NCBI GenBank assembly: GCA_947589355.1
Contig: CANPZC010000008.1
Span: 1-64,000, forward strand
DNA: 64,000 nucleotides
DNA from: an uncultured Clostridia bacterium
Lineage (GTDB): Bacteria > Bacillota > Clostridia > Oscillospirales > Ruminococcaceae
Direction: 5' to 3'
Position 1 is the stretch's first letter. Each line of letters starts with the position of its first letter. The notes beneath the pieces are model-generated. The model saw only the letters and a list, made by a program, of their open reading frames with translations. It was not told the DNA's origin and ran no database searches. The translations under genes were made by a program, and so were the position numbers. This document shows, in pieces, positions 24,963-35,086 of this stretch.

Positions 24963-26212
24963 CGAAGAAAATATTATACATAAGCAGCAGAATTTTTTGG
25001 CCGCCGATAGATGGACATAAAGCGGAAATGTATCATTATTGCCGTGGGCTTCATGAAAAGTACGGTTATGATGTTGATGTCTATGCTTTTGATAAATCAG
25101 AGCATATGTCTGATAAACCGTCATTTATTAACCGTGTAATACTGGCATCCAGTATTGGTAAAATAGAAAAGTTAAAAAACTTAGTACTTAAATCTTTTAT
25201 ATCAAGCTCCAAATGGCCGTTGCAGTGCTCTTTGTATTTCAGTAAGAATAATTGTAAGGAGATATCTCGCCTTATAGAAAATAGCAAATATGATGCTGTA
25301 ATAGTTGATATGATCAGACTTGCGCCGTATTATACCGCATTAAATAAATTTTCATGTAAAAAAATTCTCGATATTGACGATATGCTGTCAAAAAGATATG
25401 AACGTCAGTTAAATTCGCTTTCAGAGAAAACAAATATTGCCGGGAATTATCAACAAAACCTACCAGGCATAATTCAAAAAATTTTAAAAAGCACCTCAAT
25501 AAAGAAATTTGTTTTAAAATTAGAGATACCCAAAATGAGAAATGCTGAAAAACATTACTCAGAATTGTATGACAAGGTAGTGTTTGTATCAGAGATTGAA
25601 ACGAAGGAATTTAACAAAAAATACGGCACGGATAAAGCTGTCACCATAAGCTTAGGAGTAGATTACGGATATTATTCTCAAGATTTAAATGTTAAAAAGA
25701 TTTCTGGTCGGGCAGTTTTTGTGGGAAATATTGCAACACCCGCAAATGCGGATTCCATACGAATGATTGTAAAAGACATTTTGCCTTTATGTAAAAATCT
25801 GAAAAGCTTTGTGTGTATCGGAAAATGTCCCGAGGAAATAATTGATGAATTTAAAGATACAGAAAAAATCAGTTTTACCGGCATGGTTGACGATTTAAGA
25901 CCTTACACGGAAGAAGGCACGGTTTTCCTTGCCCCTCTTTCTTATGGAACGGGAATAAAAACAAAGATACTGGAAGCTATGGCAATGGGATTGCCTGTCG
26001 TAACAAATTCTATTGGTGCAGAGGGAATATGGGCAGAAAACGGAAATCAATGGATAGTTAGCGATGATCCCAAGGATATTGCTAAGCATGTCGATGAACT
26101 AATGAATTCGCAGGAAAAATGTGATGAGTTCGGGCAAAACGCGAGGAAGTTTATAGAAGAAAACTTTCAGTGGGACATTATTTTTGAACAGTTTAAAAAA
26201 TTAGAATTGTAA
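24959..26212 (+). CDS. Glycosyltransferase, GT4/GT1-like
   Basis: A 417-aa GT-B enzyme. [20 protein letters not shown] is the N-terminal strand and glycine loop; [18 protein letters not shown] opens the C-terminal domain and [19 protein letters not shown] is the nucleotide-sugar binding signature of retaining GT4-type enzymes. It adds a sugar to the lipid-linked repeat at the inner membrane face. The start overlaps the truncated gmd stop, with GAGG inside gmd as ribosome site. AT-rich compared with manC. Confidence 0.85.
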   Translation: MTKKILYISSRIFWPPIDGHKAEMYHYCRGLHEKYGYDVDVYAFDKSEHMSDKPSFINRVILASSIGKIEKLKNLVLKSFISSSKWPLQCSLYFSKNNCKEISRLIENSKYDAVIVDMIRLAPYYTALNKFSCKKILDIDDMLSKRYERQLNSLSEKTNIAGNYQQNLPGIIQKILKSTSIKKFVLKLEIPKMRNAEKHYSELYDKVVFVSEIETKEFNKKYGTDKAVTISLGVDYGYYSQDLNVKKISGRAVFVGNIATPANADSIRMIVKDILPLCKNLKSFVCIGKCPEEIIDEFKDTEKISFTGMVDDLRPYTEEGTVFLAPLSYGTGIKTKILEAMAMGLPVVTNSIGAEGIWAENGNQWIVSDDPKDIAKHVDELMNSQEKCDEFGQNARKFIEENFQWDIIFEQFKKLEL

Positions 26213-26272
26213 AACAGACAGTTTTTCTATTTTCTGTTTTTCATAAAATTCATTTTATGAAGAGATAATGAT

Positions 26273-26395
26273 ATGCGCTTTGGAATCGACGGATATTTTA
26301 TATTCGGTAAACGTACCGAAACGGGAGTTTTGGCCAAAAATATTTAGCATTTCTTAAAAAGTAAAACCTTGTTTCGTAGCATAAAACCAGAGTGA
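26273..26395 (+). pseudogene. Remnant of a glycosyltransferase N terminus
   Basis: The frame from ATG 26273 reads MRFGIDGYFIFGKRTETGVL, the classical opening of a GT4 enzyme (compare 'M.IGIDG.....R.TGIG.Y'), then hits TAG at 26345, after which the same frame continues with 15 more codons to TGA. The rest of the gene is missing. It shows that another glycosyltransferase once stood here. Confidence 0.6.
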
Positions 26396-26414
26396 AATGA
26401 TCTTGGAGGAAAAT

Positions 26415-27266
26415 ATGGAGAATAAATATGAGACCGTCAGGAAACTACAGCTTATCCAGGTAAAGCTAATAAAGCTTTTTGTCAACATTTGTGAAAAGGA
26501 ACACTTGATTTACTATATGTCTGCCGGTACCATGCTTGGCGCGGTTCGCCATAATGGGTATATACCTTGGGACGATGATGCGGACTTTATGATGCCACGA
26601 GAGGATTATGAAAAATTTTTGCAAGTTGCATCCAAATATATGAATGGTAATTACTCAATTGAACACTTTTATCTAGACAATCAATTTCCAAATTGTACTG
26701 CTAGGATCACAACATCAGAAAAAAAAATATACATTAAATCCGCCATAAAACCTCGTATTGAAAATGTCTGGATAGATATACTTCCTATTGATGGCATGCC
26801 TAACAAGAAACTAGTTAGATTGATACATAAAGGAAGACTTTTATTTGCCCGTGCTATGTTCAGGCTTGCATCATTTGATAAACTCACTCAGCTAAATAAA
26901 AACAGACCGTGGTATGAAAAAATCCTGATAGAATTTGCCAAGCGTTTCCCTATACAAAAGATTTTGTCATATCCGAAAAGATGGAGAGCAATGGATAGAG
27001 CACTTAAGAAATATTCACCCAAAACTTCAGATTTGTGGCTTGTTTTTTTGGGCGGATATAAGTTTAAAGAAATGTTTCCCAAAACTGTTTTTGGAAAAGG
27101 AACATTATACGATTTTGAGGGAATGAAGCTCATGGGTGTTGACGATTATGACACCTACTTAAAGGGTATATACGGCAACTATATGAAATTGCCGCCAAAG
27201 GAAAAACGTGTGCCAAGTCATGGACAGAGAATCGTGTCTGTGAATGCCCATCCTTCGAAACAATAA
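26415..27266 (+). CDS. LicD family phosphotransferase (left locus)
   Basis: A 283-aa LicD/fukutin-like enzyme with the family signature GTMLGAVRHNGYIPWDDDAD, containing the metal-binding Asp cluster. Relatives transfer phosphocholine or related groups from CDP-activated donors to sugars. No nucleotidyltransferase for the donor is in the left locus; the fusion enzyme at 58568-61000 may supply one. The ORF could start at 26397, but residues LEE are encoded by the TTGGAGGA ribosome site, so ATG 26415 is chosen. A second LicD is at 61028-61927. Confidence 0.88.
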   Translation: MENKYETVRKLQLIQVKLIKLFVNICEKEHLIYYMSAGTMLGAVRHNGYIPWDDDADFMMPREDYEKFLQVASKYMNGNYSIEHFYLDNQFPNCTARITTSEKKIYIKSAIKPRIENVWIDILPIDGMPNKKLVRLIHKGRLLFARAMFRLASFDKLTQLNKNRPWYEKILIEFAKRFPIQKILSYPKRWRAMDRALKKYSPKTSDLWLVFLGGYKFKEMFPKTVFGKGTLYDFEGMKLMGVDDYDTYLKGIYGNYMKLPPKEKRVPSHGQRIVSVNAHPSKQ

Positions 27267-27570
27267 AATTCAAAAGAAACGTAAAGATTGGTGACAACAT
27301 GAAAGTCGAGATATTAGCCATTAAATTTGGAACCTGTCTTTCAAAAAAACAAGTGATTGGACGAGTATTGTGATTGAAATTAGCGAACTGCCATCTCCTG
27401 CAAACTCAAAGGAAATTTTGTAATGATTATACTGAAAATGGAAATCTCCGCTGAAAGACGTGGAAAAACATGAGCATCTAACGACTATCTATCATTTTCC
27501 AAAACAAATAAGGGGGATATGGCGGAAGCATTAGTAGTGTATCTTAGTTAAAGGAAAGGTTCAACCTAAA
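27267..27570. other. 304-bp intergenic debris
   Basis: Only short frames occur, such as a 24-codon one from 27299 (MKVEILAIKFG...) and a tiny one near 27519. It appears to be decayed sequence from rearrangement. AAAGGAAAGG near 27553 probably serves as the ribosome site of the next gene. Confidence 0.5.
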
Positions 27571-28554
27571 ATGACAATGCATGCAACAGAGAAAATCAGT
27601 GTGATAATTCCGATATACAAAGTAGAACCATATCTCAGGGAATGCCTTGACAGCGTTTTAGGACAAACATATCAAAACCTGGAGATCATCTGTGTGGACG
27701 ACGGCTCACCTGACAGGTGCGGCGAAATATGCGAAGAATATGCAAAAAAAGATACCAGGATCCGTGTCATACATAGAGAAAACGGTGGATTGTCTGCCGC
27801 AAGAAATACGGGAATTGATGCCGCTACCGGCGAGTATATTTGCTTTATTGATTCGGATGATTTTGTTAGGAAAACCTTTATTGAATATCTTTACGAACTT
27901 ATCAAAAAGTATGACGCTGAGATAGCTGTATGTCCGCTTTTCCAATTCGTTTCCGAACAAAAAAGTTGTACGATACACGGCGGTGTTGAGCAAGGTATGA
28001 CCCCGTCAGAGGCTTTATCATATATTTTTTTGAATTCCAATTATGTGGGAGTTTTTGCATGTAACAAAATGTATCACAAAGATCTCTTTATTTCCATTCG
28101 ATATCCGAAAGGAAAGTATTACGAGGATTCCGGAACAACCTATCGTTTGTTTCTCGCATCTAATAGGATTGCCATAGGCAATGAACCACAATATTATTAT
28201 CGGATCGCCAGAGCGGGACAGATCACATCATCAGGCGGAGTAAAGAAACTCGATAAAACTAAGTTTCTCTATGACATGAAAGATTGTTTCCTATCAAAAT
28301 GCCCAGATGTTTTGGAAGCATACGAACAGTATATGCTTTGGAGCCTTGTTGATATCTACGCGAGTATGGTTGATGAAAATTCCTCAAGAGAGATCAAAAA
28401 GCTTTTGAGATCTGAGCTTCAAACGGAAAATAGATTTATCAAGGAAAAAGGGCTGAAGCTTTCTGTATACTGTAGACTACGATATTATTTGGCTCTTTAT
28501 TTTCCATCCCTTTATAATATCCTGCGAAAAGCAAAGCATAAATGGAGTGTGTAA
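27571..28554 (+). CDS. Glycosyltransferase family 2
   Basis: A 327-aa GT-A enzyme. EKISVIIPIYKVEPYLRECL, ICVDDGSPDRC, GGLSAARNTGIDAATGEYI and FIDSDDF (the DXD-type metal site) are the GT2 core (residues 7-110). The C-terminal part is typical of EpsJ/WfaP-like capsule enzymes. It ends 5 bp before the polymerase gene. Acceptor and donor cannot be inferred. Confidence 0.9.
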   Translation: MTMHATEKISVIIPIYKVEPYLRECLDSVLGQTYQNLEIICVDDGSPDRCGEICEEYAKKDTRIRVIHRENGGLSAARNTGIDAATGEYICFIDSDDFVRKTFIEYLYELIKKYDAEIAVCPLFQFVSEQKSCTIHGGVEQGMTPSEALSYIFLNSNYVGVFACNKMYHKDLFISIRYPKGKYYEDSGTTYRLFLASNRIAIGNEPQYYYRIARAGQITSSGGVKKLDKTKFLYDMKDCFLSKCPDVLEAYEQYMLWSLVDIYASMVDENSSREIKKLLRSELQTENRFIKEKGLKLSVYCRLRYYLALYFPSLYNILRKAKHKWSV

Positions 28555-28559
28555 AATAA

Positions 28560-29624
28560 ATGATTGTATATATCGTTGCAACTTTGCTGTCTCTTCTCTT
28601 TGCTTATATTTCCGTTCATATAGATGATTCATGTGAAATCGCATCAGTCAAGGACTTGATGATAAAAAAAATATTTGCTTTTTTGTCTTTTATGCCTTTG
28701 ACCTTTGTCATGGCAATTCGCCGAGGTATAGGTCGCGACTACTTTGCGTATTGGAGATGGTTTAGAGGAACGCGCGAAAGCCTAGAGCCGGCTTTTAAGC
28801 TTCTTAATACTGTTCTATGTCGGATCTTTTGGGATCCACAATCTTTGTTTATAGTTTGTGCTGTAATTATTTGTGGAATATATTATATGATCATTTATAG
28901 AGAATCTGTTTCTCCTATTTACAGTATTTTGCTATTTGTGATCACAAGAGATTTCTTTTTCTCAATGAACGGTATGAGGCAGTATGTGGCGAATGCGATT
29001 TTGCTTCTATCGATACCGTTTTTCAAAAAGAAGAAATGGACAGCCGTTGCATTTCTGTTTGTGATTGCTTTCTTGTTTCATAAATCGTCGATCTGGTTTG
29101 CCGGCATATACTTCTTTTGCCTAGTAGAGATATCACCATTGATAGGTGGAACGATTATAGCCGGGATGTTTGTTTTCTCCAATTTAATTCTAAACTTTAT
29201 CTTTCCTTTACTATCTCACTTTGAGTTATATACCAATTATTTTTCTTCATCGCTATATGGTAATAAAACCGGCGATATGAACTTTTCATATATATTGATT
29301 TTCCTGTCTTTTTATCTTCTTCTTGCTTATATTTATCCAAAAGTAAAAAGCAACGTGAACCTGAAGCTCATGTATGCTGCCGTTTTCTCAAGCTTGTTGT
29401 TGCTTTCTATGGGAGCAGTTCTCCCTAATAATGTCCACAGATTGGTATGGTATTCAAATTCTTTTTTAGTTCTATACATTCCGGAAGCTGTAAAGTCTGT
29501 TAATGATAAATATATTAAATTCTTGTTAAATGCCGCCATCATCATTTTCTTCTCTGCAATAACGATCAATTATATTTTAGATATTACTTTATGCTATATA
29601 CCATACAAAACTATGTGGGGCTGA
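28560..29624 (+). CDS. EpsG family (Wzy-like) polysaccharide polymerase, left locus
   Basis: A 354-aa integral membrane protein with about ten helices. FLSFMPLTFVMAIRRGIGRD, followed by a YxxYW-like motif, and FFFSMNGMRQYVANAI are characteristic of EpsG proteins, which polymerise repeat units outside the membrane. It is clearly homologous to the protein encoded at 55315-56391: PQSIFIVSA.IICG.YY, NGMRQY.A.AI and the C-terminal Y.TMW are shared. Two polymerases in one window support two separate polymers. Confidence 0.85.
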   Translation: MIVYIVATLLSLLFAYISVHIDDSCEIASVKDLMIKKIFAFLSFMPLTFVMAIRRGIGRDYFAYWRWFRGTRESLEPAFKLLNTVLCRIFWDPQSLFIVCAVIICGIYYMIIYRESVSPIYSILLFVITRDFFFSMNGMRQYVANAILLLSIPFFKKKKWTAVAFLFVIAFLFHKSSIWFAGIYFFCLVEISPLIGGTIIAGMFVFSNLILNFIFPLLSHFELYTNYFSSSLYGNKTGDMNFSYILIFLSFYLLLAYIYPKVKSNVNLKLMYAAVFSSLLLLSMGAVLPNNVHRLVWYSNSFLVLYIPEAVKSVNDKYIKFLLNAAIIIFFSAITINYILDITLCYIPYKTMWG

Positions 29625-30030
29625 TCTTTATTTATGATGATTGACAGATGTTGTTTGAAATGAAAAATCACGCTGACTTTGTTGCTATAGTCGATACATA
29701 AATATTCTTTACCTAGTTTCATTTCAAATTATAGATTCTAAAATAAACAAAGTATAAAAATGGGAATTATTCTCAGACAGCTTGTATATAACGAAGGGTA
29801 ATACCATAAATACTGCAATTAGGTTCGGCAAAATTATCGCATAACTCTAATGTTGCTTGAACTGAACATGACGGAAGTTTAACACATAACTGTGCTAGCG
29901 AAGGAGTACGACTTTTGTAGGAAAAGGTACAAATGAGATATCTCAATAAATAATACTATTGATATTTTGTATATGGTATTCTATATGATAATATATCAAT
30001 ATTGCATTATGAGTTAGGAGAAAAGTCAAA
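29625..30030. other. 406-bp intergenic region with a short gene remnant
   Basis: At 29760 a frame reads MGIILRQLVYNEG and then stops at 29799-29801. MGII.RQ..YN is a common opening of oligosaccharide flippases, so this may be the stump of a lost flippase (tentative). The rest is AT-rich and codes for nothing I recognise. TAGGAG at about 30012 serves the next gene. Confidence 0.45.
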
Positions 30031-31020
30031 ATGGCTGAAGAAGAGTGTATAATTTATTTTATAATGCCTGAGGGAAGATGGAGCGATTTGAATCGGAGTA
30101 TGTTTGCTGATTTATATAAAGATCCTCGAGTAACAGTATTAGAATCAAAGTTTAAGCCATTACGCAATAAAGCTCTTAGCTTTTTTCGAAGGTTGCATTA
30201 TAGTAAAAAAGTAAATGCAGTGGTAAATCTGCCGTTTAAAGAAAAATGGAAATATTCATTAGATGAAATAAATTTCAAAAAAGATAAAAAGTATATTTTA
30301 ATATTTTCAGATTCAGTTTATCCTATAACTCCCGCATATATTAAGAAACTTAAAGATAACTTTGATGTAACATACATTCTATTTTTACTGAATATTCAAA
30401 CAGATTCTAATATAGGATTTACAACGCCATATATTCCCTATATGGACTATATTTTTACATTTGACAATGCTGATGCTCAAAAAAACGGGTATATTGAGTG
30501 TATGTACTTATATTCAAAAATGGATATAGAGGGAAGTGAGCATATTTCAAAAGACTTATATTTTATCGGAGTTGATAAAGGAAGATTAAATAAAATAGAA
30601 AAAATAGTTGAGCTTGCTCTAAACTCTAAAATTGATTTACTAATTCGTGTACAAGATGTGGACGAGAAAAAAATCAAAAATGATAGCAATGAAAGCATAA
30701 TATATAATCAATGGGTAACATATGGTAAAAGCTTAAAAGAGATGCTAAAATGCAACTGCATTTTGGAATTGTTGCAAGATGGTCAATGCGGCGTAACACT
30801 GAGATATTATGAAGCTATTTGCTATAACAAAAAACTTCTGACTAATAATAAAAATGTAGTTAACCTTCCCTTTTATGATCCAAATTATATCCATGTATTT
30901 GAAAATCCGGAGAATATAGATTGGAATTGGGTAAAAGAACAAATACCAATAGATTATCACTACGATGGAAGATTTTCGCCAATGAGATTTATAGATAAAG
31001 TTATAGAATTAAATAGCTAG
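30031..31020 (+). CDS. Putative GT-B-like polysaccharide biosynthesis protein
   Basis: A 329-aa soluble protein, the most AT-rich gene of the locus. No canonical motif is present, but the C-terminal segment LLQDGQCGVTLRYYEAICYN followed by KKLLTNNK resembles the donor-binding half of GT-B-like enzymes in Bacteroides and streptococcal capsule loci, where a Glu in 'RYYEA' would contact the nucleotide. The N-terminal half has alternating strands (YILIFSDSVYPITP). I infer a glycosyltransferase; another role is possible. Confidence 0.55.
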   Translation: MAEEECIIYFIMPEGRWSDLNRSMFADLYKDPRVTVLESKFKPLRNKALSFFRRLHYSKKVNAVVNLPFKEKWKYSLDEINFKKDKKYILIFSDSVYPITPAYIKKLKDNFDVTYILFLLNIQTDSNIGFTTPYIPYMDYIFTFDNADAQKNGYIECMYLYSKMDIEGSEHISKDLYFIGVDKGRLNKIEKIVELALNSKIDLLIRVQDVDEKKIKNDSNESIIYNQWVTYGKSLKEMLKCNCILELLQDGQCGVTLRYYEAICYNKKLLTNNKNVVNLPFYDPNYIHVFENPENIDWNWVKEQIPIDYHYDGRFSPMRFIDKVIELNS

Positions 31021-31089
31021 ACTATATAATTGAGCATTTTCTCTTAAACATAAAGTATAAAGATAGGTAATTAAGGAGCAAATATTGAT

Positions 31090-31197
31090 ATGATCGATAA
31101 GACATATGTTCTTTATGAAAGAAATGTTGGGACGTCAACGCTTAATTATTTTCAACATGTGTTTAGAAAAGTTATGGAAAATAATTTGCTTATTTGA
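31090..31197 (+). pseudogene. 35-aa gene fragment
   Basis: After AAGGAG, ATG 31090 opens a frame MIDKTYVLYERNVGTSTLN... that ends at 31197. The ribosome site and the strand-like start suggest the stump of a real enzyme, but I cannot identify the family. The 31021-31337 region otherwise holds no gene. Confidence 0.4.
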
Positions 31198-31337
31198 CGG
31201 GATTATGAATTAGATAACCCCTGCCTACAGCTTAAGCAATTATAAAGAAATAAGCCGATTTAAGGCACATATGTTATGTTAGAGTGTTTGGAAATTATAA
31301 ATTCAGATAATTGCATGAAAGGAATATTATGTAAATA

Positions 31338-32288
31338 ATGAAGATGAAATATGTGATTGTTTCTCCGAGACAGCATCATGGGGGCCCAATTGTGCTACAT
31401 GTGCTTTGTAATGAACTTTGCAAATTGGGTTACGATGCCTCTATTTATTATATGAGTGGCGGAAATTATCGTAAGAATTGTCATATTGAATTTTGGCTAA
31501 AACAAATTCGATTTATTATGAGTGATTTCTGCAAGATTGTATTGGTCAAACTGCTAGGTGAAAAGAGGTTTTTACATGATCCTCGTTTTCGTGGCTACGT
31601 CGATGAGAGTGTTAAAGATTGTAAGAGAAAATATATTCCATATGTAGGCCGAGATACAATTGTTGTCTATCCTGAAATAGTGTACGGAAATCCGCTGAGA
31701 GCAAAAAATGTAGTAAGGTATTTACTGTATTATCCTTCTTATCAGAAAGGAGATTATGATAACACAGACCTTTTTGTTGCGTTTCGTGAGGAATTTAACG
31801 ATATCTCACTTAATCCAGAGAATATTATTATTTTTTGTCCATATCTTAATCTTGAACTGTACAAGCGGACAAATTTTGGATCACGTGTAGCAGGAAGCAA
31901 ATGTTATATTGTTCGGAAAGGGGCAAACAGAACCGATCTGCCAAAGAAATTTGATGGACCGGTTTTGGATGACCTAGCGGAAATTGAAAAAGTTGAAGCG
32001 TTCAATCGGTATGAATATTGTATCAGCTATGATACGCAGACCGGTTATTCCGATATTGCAGCATTATGTGGTTGCATTTCTGTAGTTATTCCAGAAGAAG
32101 GAAAAAAGCCTGACGATTATCGTAAAGAGGGGACACTTTATGGCATAGCATATGGTTTTTCAGAAGAAGAGATTGCTTATGCAAAAGAAACACAACACAT
32201 GGTAAAGAAACAATATATTAAAATCAATCAAAAATGTGCAGAAGATGTAAAAAAATTTGCCGATATTTGCAGAAAGAGATTTAAATAG
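31338..32288 (+). CDS. Putative glycosyltransferase, WavQ-like
   Basis: A 316-aa protein. KYVIVSPRQHHGGPIVLHVL is a GT-B-like start with a His-Gly-Gly donor-side loop, and FNRYEYCISYDTQTGYSDIA followed by ALCGC matches the C-terminal region of WavQ-type enzymes in lipopolysaccharide/capsule loci. An alternative is a non-enzymatic relative. It ends 4 bp before the flippase start. Confidence 0.6.
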   Translation: MKMKYVIVSPRQHHGGPIVLHVLCNELCKLGYDASIYYMSGGNYRKNCHIEFWLKQIRFIMSDFCKIVLVKLLGEKRFLHDPRFRGYVDESVKDCKRKYIPYVGRDTIVVYPEIVYGNPLRAKNVVRYLLYYPSYQKGDYDNTDLFVAFREEFNDISLNPENIIIFCPYLNLELYKRTNFGSRVAGSKCYIVRKGANRTDLPKKFDGPVLDDLAEIEKVEAFNRYEYCISYDTQTGYSDIAALCGCISVVIPEEGKKPDDYRKEGTLYGIAYGFSEEEIAYAKETQHMVKKQYIKINQKCAEDVKKFADICRKRFK

Positions 32289-32292
32289 AATA

Positions 32293-33753
32293 ATGAGTGC
32301 GCATAAATATATTGTATCAAATTTCTTTTGGCGGTTTTTAGAACGTTGCGGTGCACAAGGCGTAACGTTCATCGTTTCCATTGTCCTTGCCCGGATTCTT
32401 GATCCTACAGTCTATGGCACAGTCGCGCTTGTAACTGTCTTCACAACTATCATGCAGGTTTTTGTGGATAGTGGTATGGGCAACGCGCTGATTCAAAAGA
32501 AAAACGCAGATGACCTTGACTTCTCTACTGTATTTTATTTTAATATTGTAGTTTGCCTCGCGCTTTACGGAATAATGTTCGCCGTTGCTCCTCTTATAGC
32601 CAATTTCTATGAGATGCCTGAGCTGACCCCGATTGTGCGAGTATTAAGCTTAACACTCATTATATCCGGAGTAAAAAATGTTCAACAGGCATATGTATCG
32701 CGAAATATGCTCTTTAAACGTTTTTTCTTTGCAACGCTTGGCGGAACGGTTGGCGCTGCGGTGATCGGCATCTGGATGGCATATCGAGGTTATGGTGTAT
32801 GGGCACTTGTTGCACAGAATCTGTTTAACCTGACACTTGATACATTAATACTTTGGCTTACTGTTAAATGGCGGCCAAAGTGGATGTTTTCGTTAAAAAG
32901 ACTTAAAGGATTGTTTTCATATGGCTGGAAGTTATTAGTGTCTGCTATATTAGAAACGGTATACAACGATTTAAGGCAGTTAATAATCGGCAAACTTTAC
33001 ACGTCTGATGATTTAGCACAGTATAATCGCGGAGAGCAATTTCCAAAACTTATCGTCTCGAATATAAACACTTCCATTGACAGTGTCTTGTTGCCAACTA
33101 TGTCTTCTGAGCAGGATCACAAAGAGCGTGTTCGTTCAATGACACGTCGAGCAATCAGGACAAGCACTTATCTTATGATGCCGATGATGATAGGGCTTGC
33201 AGTTTGTGCCGAACCGCTTGTAAAGCTTATACTTACGGATAAATGGCTGCCGTGTGTGCCATTTTTGCGGATATTCTGTTTTACATATGCATTTTTTCCG
33301 ATACACACGGCAAACCTTAATGCTATTAAGGCGATGGGTCGAAGCGATGTTTTTCTCAAACTGGAAATAATCAAAAAAGTGGTGGGAATGATTACTTTGC
33401 TTTCAACGATGTGGTTTGGAGTTATGACAATGGCATACAGTCTTTTGTTTATGAGTTTTGTGGGACAGCTAATAAATTCATGGCCGAACAGAAAACTTTT
33501 GGATTATAAATATTCGGAACAATTTAAAGATATGCTGCCGCAGATACTTTTATCGCTTTCAATGGGTGCCATTGTGTACTGTGTTTCGTTTCTTGACCTT
33601 AGCAGCATAGTTACTTTGTGCATACAGATTCTACTTGGCGTGGTAATATACATTGGATTGTCTGCGCTTTTCAAAATGGAGTCTTTTGAATATGTTCTTG
33701 GAATAGCAAAAAATTTTCTTACCAGCAGCAAAGAAAGGAAGAAAGCCACATGA
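32293..33753 (+). CDS. Oligosaccharide flippase (Wzx/MOP superfamily), left locus
   Basis: A 486-aa membrane protein with 12-14 helices. FLERCGAQGVTFIVSIVLAR then LDPTVYGTVALVTVFTTIM is the typical start of the MOP polysaccharide exporter family; it moves the lipid-linked repeat to the outer face. The ATG at 32293 is preferred over an earlier in-frame ATG at 32257 because the latter lies inside the previous gene and lacks family similarity. Followed, with a 4-bp overlap, by the ATP-grasp gene. Confidence 0.9.
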   Translation: MSAHKYIVSNFFWRFLERCGAQGVTFIVSIVLARILDPTVYGTVALVTVFTTIMQVFVDSGMGNALIQKKNADDLDFSTVFYFNIVVCLALYGIMFAVAPLIANFYEMPELTPIVRVLSLTLIISGVKNVQQAYVSRNMLFKRFFFATLGGTVGAAVIGIWMAYRGYGVWALVAQNLFNLTLDTLILWLTVKWRPKWMFSLKRLKGLFSYGWKLLVSAILETVYNDLRQLIIGKLYTSDDLAQYNRGEQFPKLIVSNINTSIDSVLLPTMSSEQDHKERVRSMTRRAIRTSTYLMMPMMIGLAVCAEPLVKLILTDKWLPCVPFLRIFCFTYAFFPIHTANLNAIKAMGRSDVFLKLEIIKKVVGMITLLSTMWFGVMTMAYSLLFMSFVGQLINSWPNRKLLDYKYSEQFKDMLPQILLSLSMGAIVYCVSFLDLSSIVTLCIQILLGVVIYIGLSALFKMESFEYVLGIAKNFLTSSKERKKAT

Positions 33754-35045
33754 AAAACTTACCCAATCAAAGCGAATCGCGTTCTCTGCCAACGGTAATA
33801 GAAACGATACAATCACAGTCAGATATTATATCAACAAAAAAGACGGTTGTTGTTCTTCCTGCTACCAGATGGCAAATTCCATTGGTGAAACGATTGAAAA
33901 TTAGAGGCTATCGCGTTGTGGTTTTTGATCTTTATGAAAATCAGCCAGCATGTAAATATGCAGATGATTCTTGCATTGTTGATATCCTTGACAAAGAGCG
34001 TGTGCTGCAGCTTGCGCGAGAGAATCATGCGGAAGCAATTATGTCAGATGAATGTGATATTGCAACGCCAACGATTGCGTGGGTTTCTGAGAGATTGGGG
34101 AAACCTTCCATCGGAATTAAATTGGCAGAACTATATACAAACAAGTTTGCAATGCGCGTATTTGGCGCCTCACATGGGTTCGATACACCAATGTTTTACA
34201 AGTGTCCGAATATAGATTCTGCTGTTCAAGCGTTTCAGAAGGTTGGCAGAAAAATGATTATGAAACCTTTAGATTCCAACAGTAGCAGGGGAATCTACTC
34301 CATCTGTTCAGAGCAAGATATTTCAAAATATTTTGATAAAAGTTTATCTTACTCCAAAACTGAAAAGGCAGTTTTGCTGGAAGAATATATTGATGGCGAA
34401 GAATTTTCTATAGATGGACTGAAAGTTGGGAATAAATTCTATCCATTGGCCATTTCACAAAAAATTCATTTTCCTTACAACGAAAATCTAGATCAGGCGT
34501 TGATTTTTACATATGACGGGAACGGATATGACTATGATTTGCTGCGAGAAACAAATGAACGGTTTGTGATGGAATCTGATCTTGCATTCGGACTCACACA
34601 TGCCGAATACAAGTTTTCTGATGGAAAATATTATTTGATTGAAATTGGTGCACGCGGTGGCGGAAATTTAATATCTTCCATTATCAATCCTTTTATGACA
34701 GGAATTGAAACGCAGGAATTATTGATCGACTGGGCGCTGGGGAACGGCGTGAATTCCGAAAATATAAACTATACAGACAATATAAAATGCAAATGCTCAT
34801 GGCTGCACTTTTTTGATACAAAGGGCAAGGAAGGTATACTTAAAGAAATAAAAGGAATAGAAGTTTTAGAAAGTTGTGAAAGCATAAAATCCTATCATTT
34901 CTTTTATGACATCGGGAATACCATTGGAAAAGCAAAAGACGGAGGAACAAGGTTGGGGTATTGCATTGTATGCTGTGAATCTTTTGAAGAATTGCAGAAG
35001 ATTCAAAAGTTGGTGAACGAATCGGTTGAGATTGTTCTCAATTAG
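33750..35045 (+). CDS. ATP-grasp ligase (carboxylate-amine ligase type)
   Basis: A 431-aa protein. The PreATP-grasp fold begins KTVVVLPATRWQIPLVKRLK (about 31-50). The ATP-grasp domain has KMIMKPLDSNSSRGI (ATP loop), LLEEYIDGEEFSIDGL and YYLIEIGARGGGNLISS with the metal-binding Glu and Asn. Such enzymes join a carboxylate to an amine via an acyl phosphate. In this context it probably couples an amino acid or hydroxy acid to an amino sugar or carrier. First gene of a five-gene cassette through 39070, overlapping the flippase stop by 4 bp. Confidence 0.85.
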   Translation: MKNLPNQSESRSLPTVIETIQSQSDIISTKKTVVVLPATRWQIPLVKRLKIRGYRVVVFDLYENQPACKYADDSCIVDILDKERVLQLARENHAEAIMSDECDIATPTIAWVSERLGKPSIGIKLAELYTNKFAMRVFGASHGFDTPMFYKCPNIDSAVQAFQKVGRKMIMKPLDSNSSRGIYSICSEQDISKYFDKSLSYSKTEKAVLLEEYIDGEEFSIDGLKVGNKFYPLAISQKIHFPYNENLDQALIFTYDGNGYDYDLLRETNERFVMESDLAFGLTHAEYKFSDGKYYLIEIGARGGGNLISSIINPFMTGIETQELLIDWALGNGVNSENINYTDNIKCKCSWLHFFDTKGKEGILKEIKGIEVLESCESIKSYHFFYDIGNTIGKAKDGGTRLGYCIVCCESFEELQKIQKLVNESVEIVLN

Positions 35046-35086
35046 TTTCGAGTCACGTGTGGAATGATTGCTTAAAAGGAGAATGT

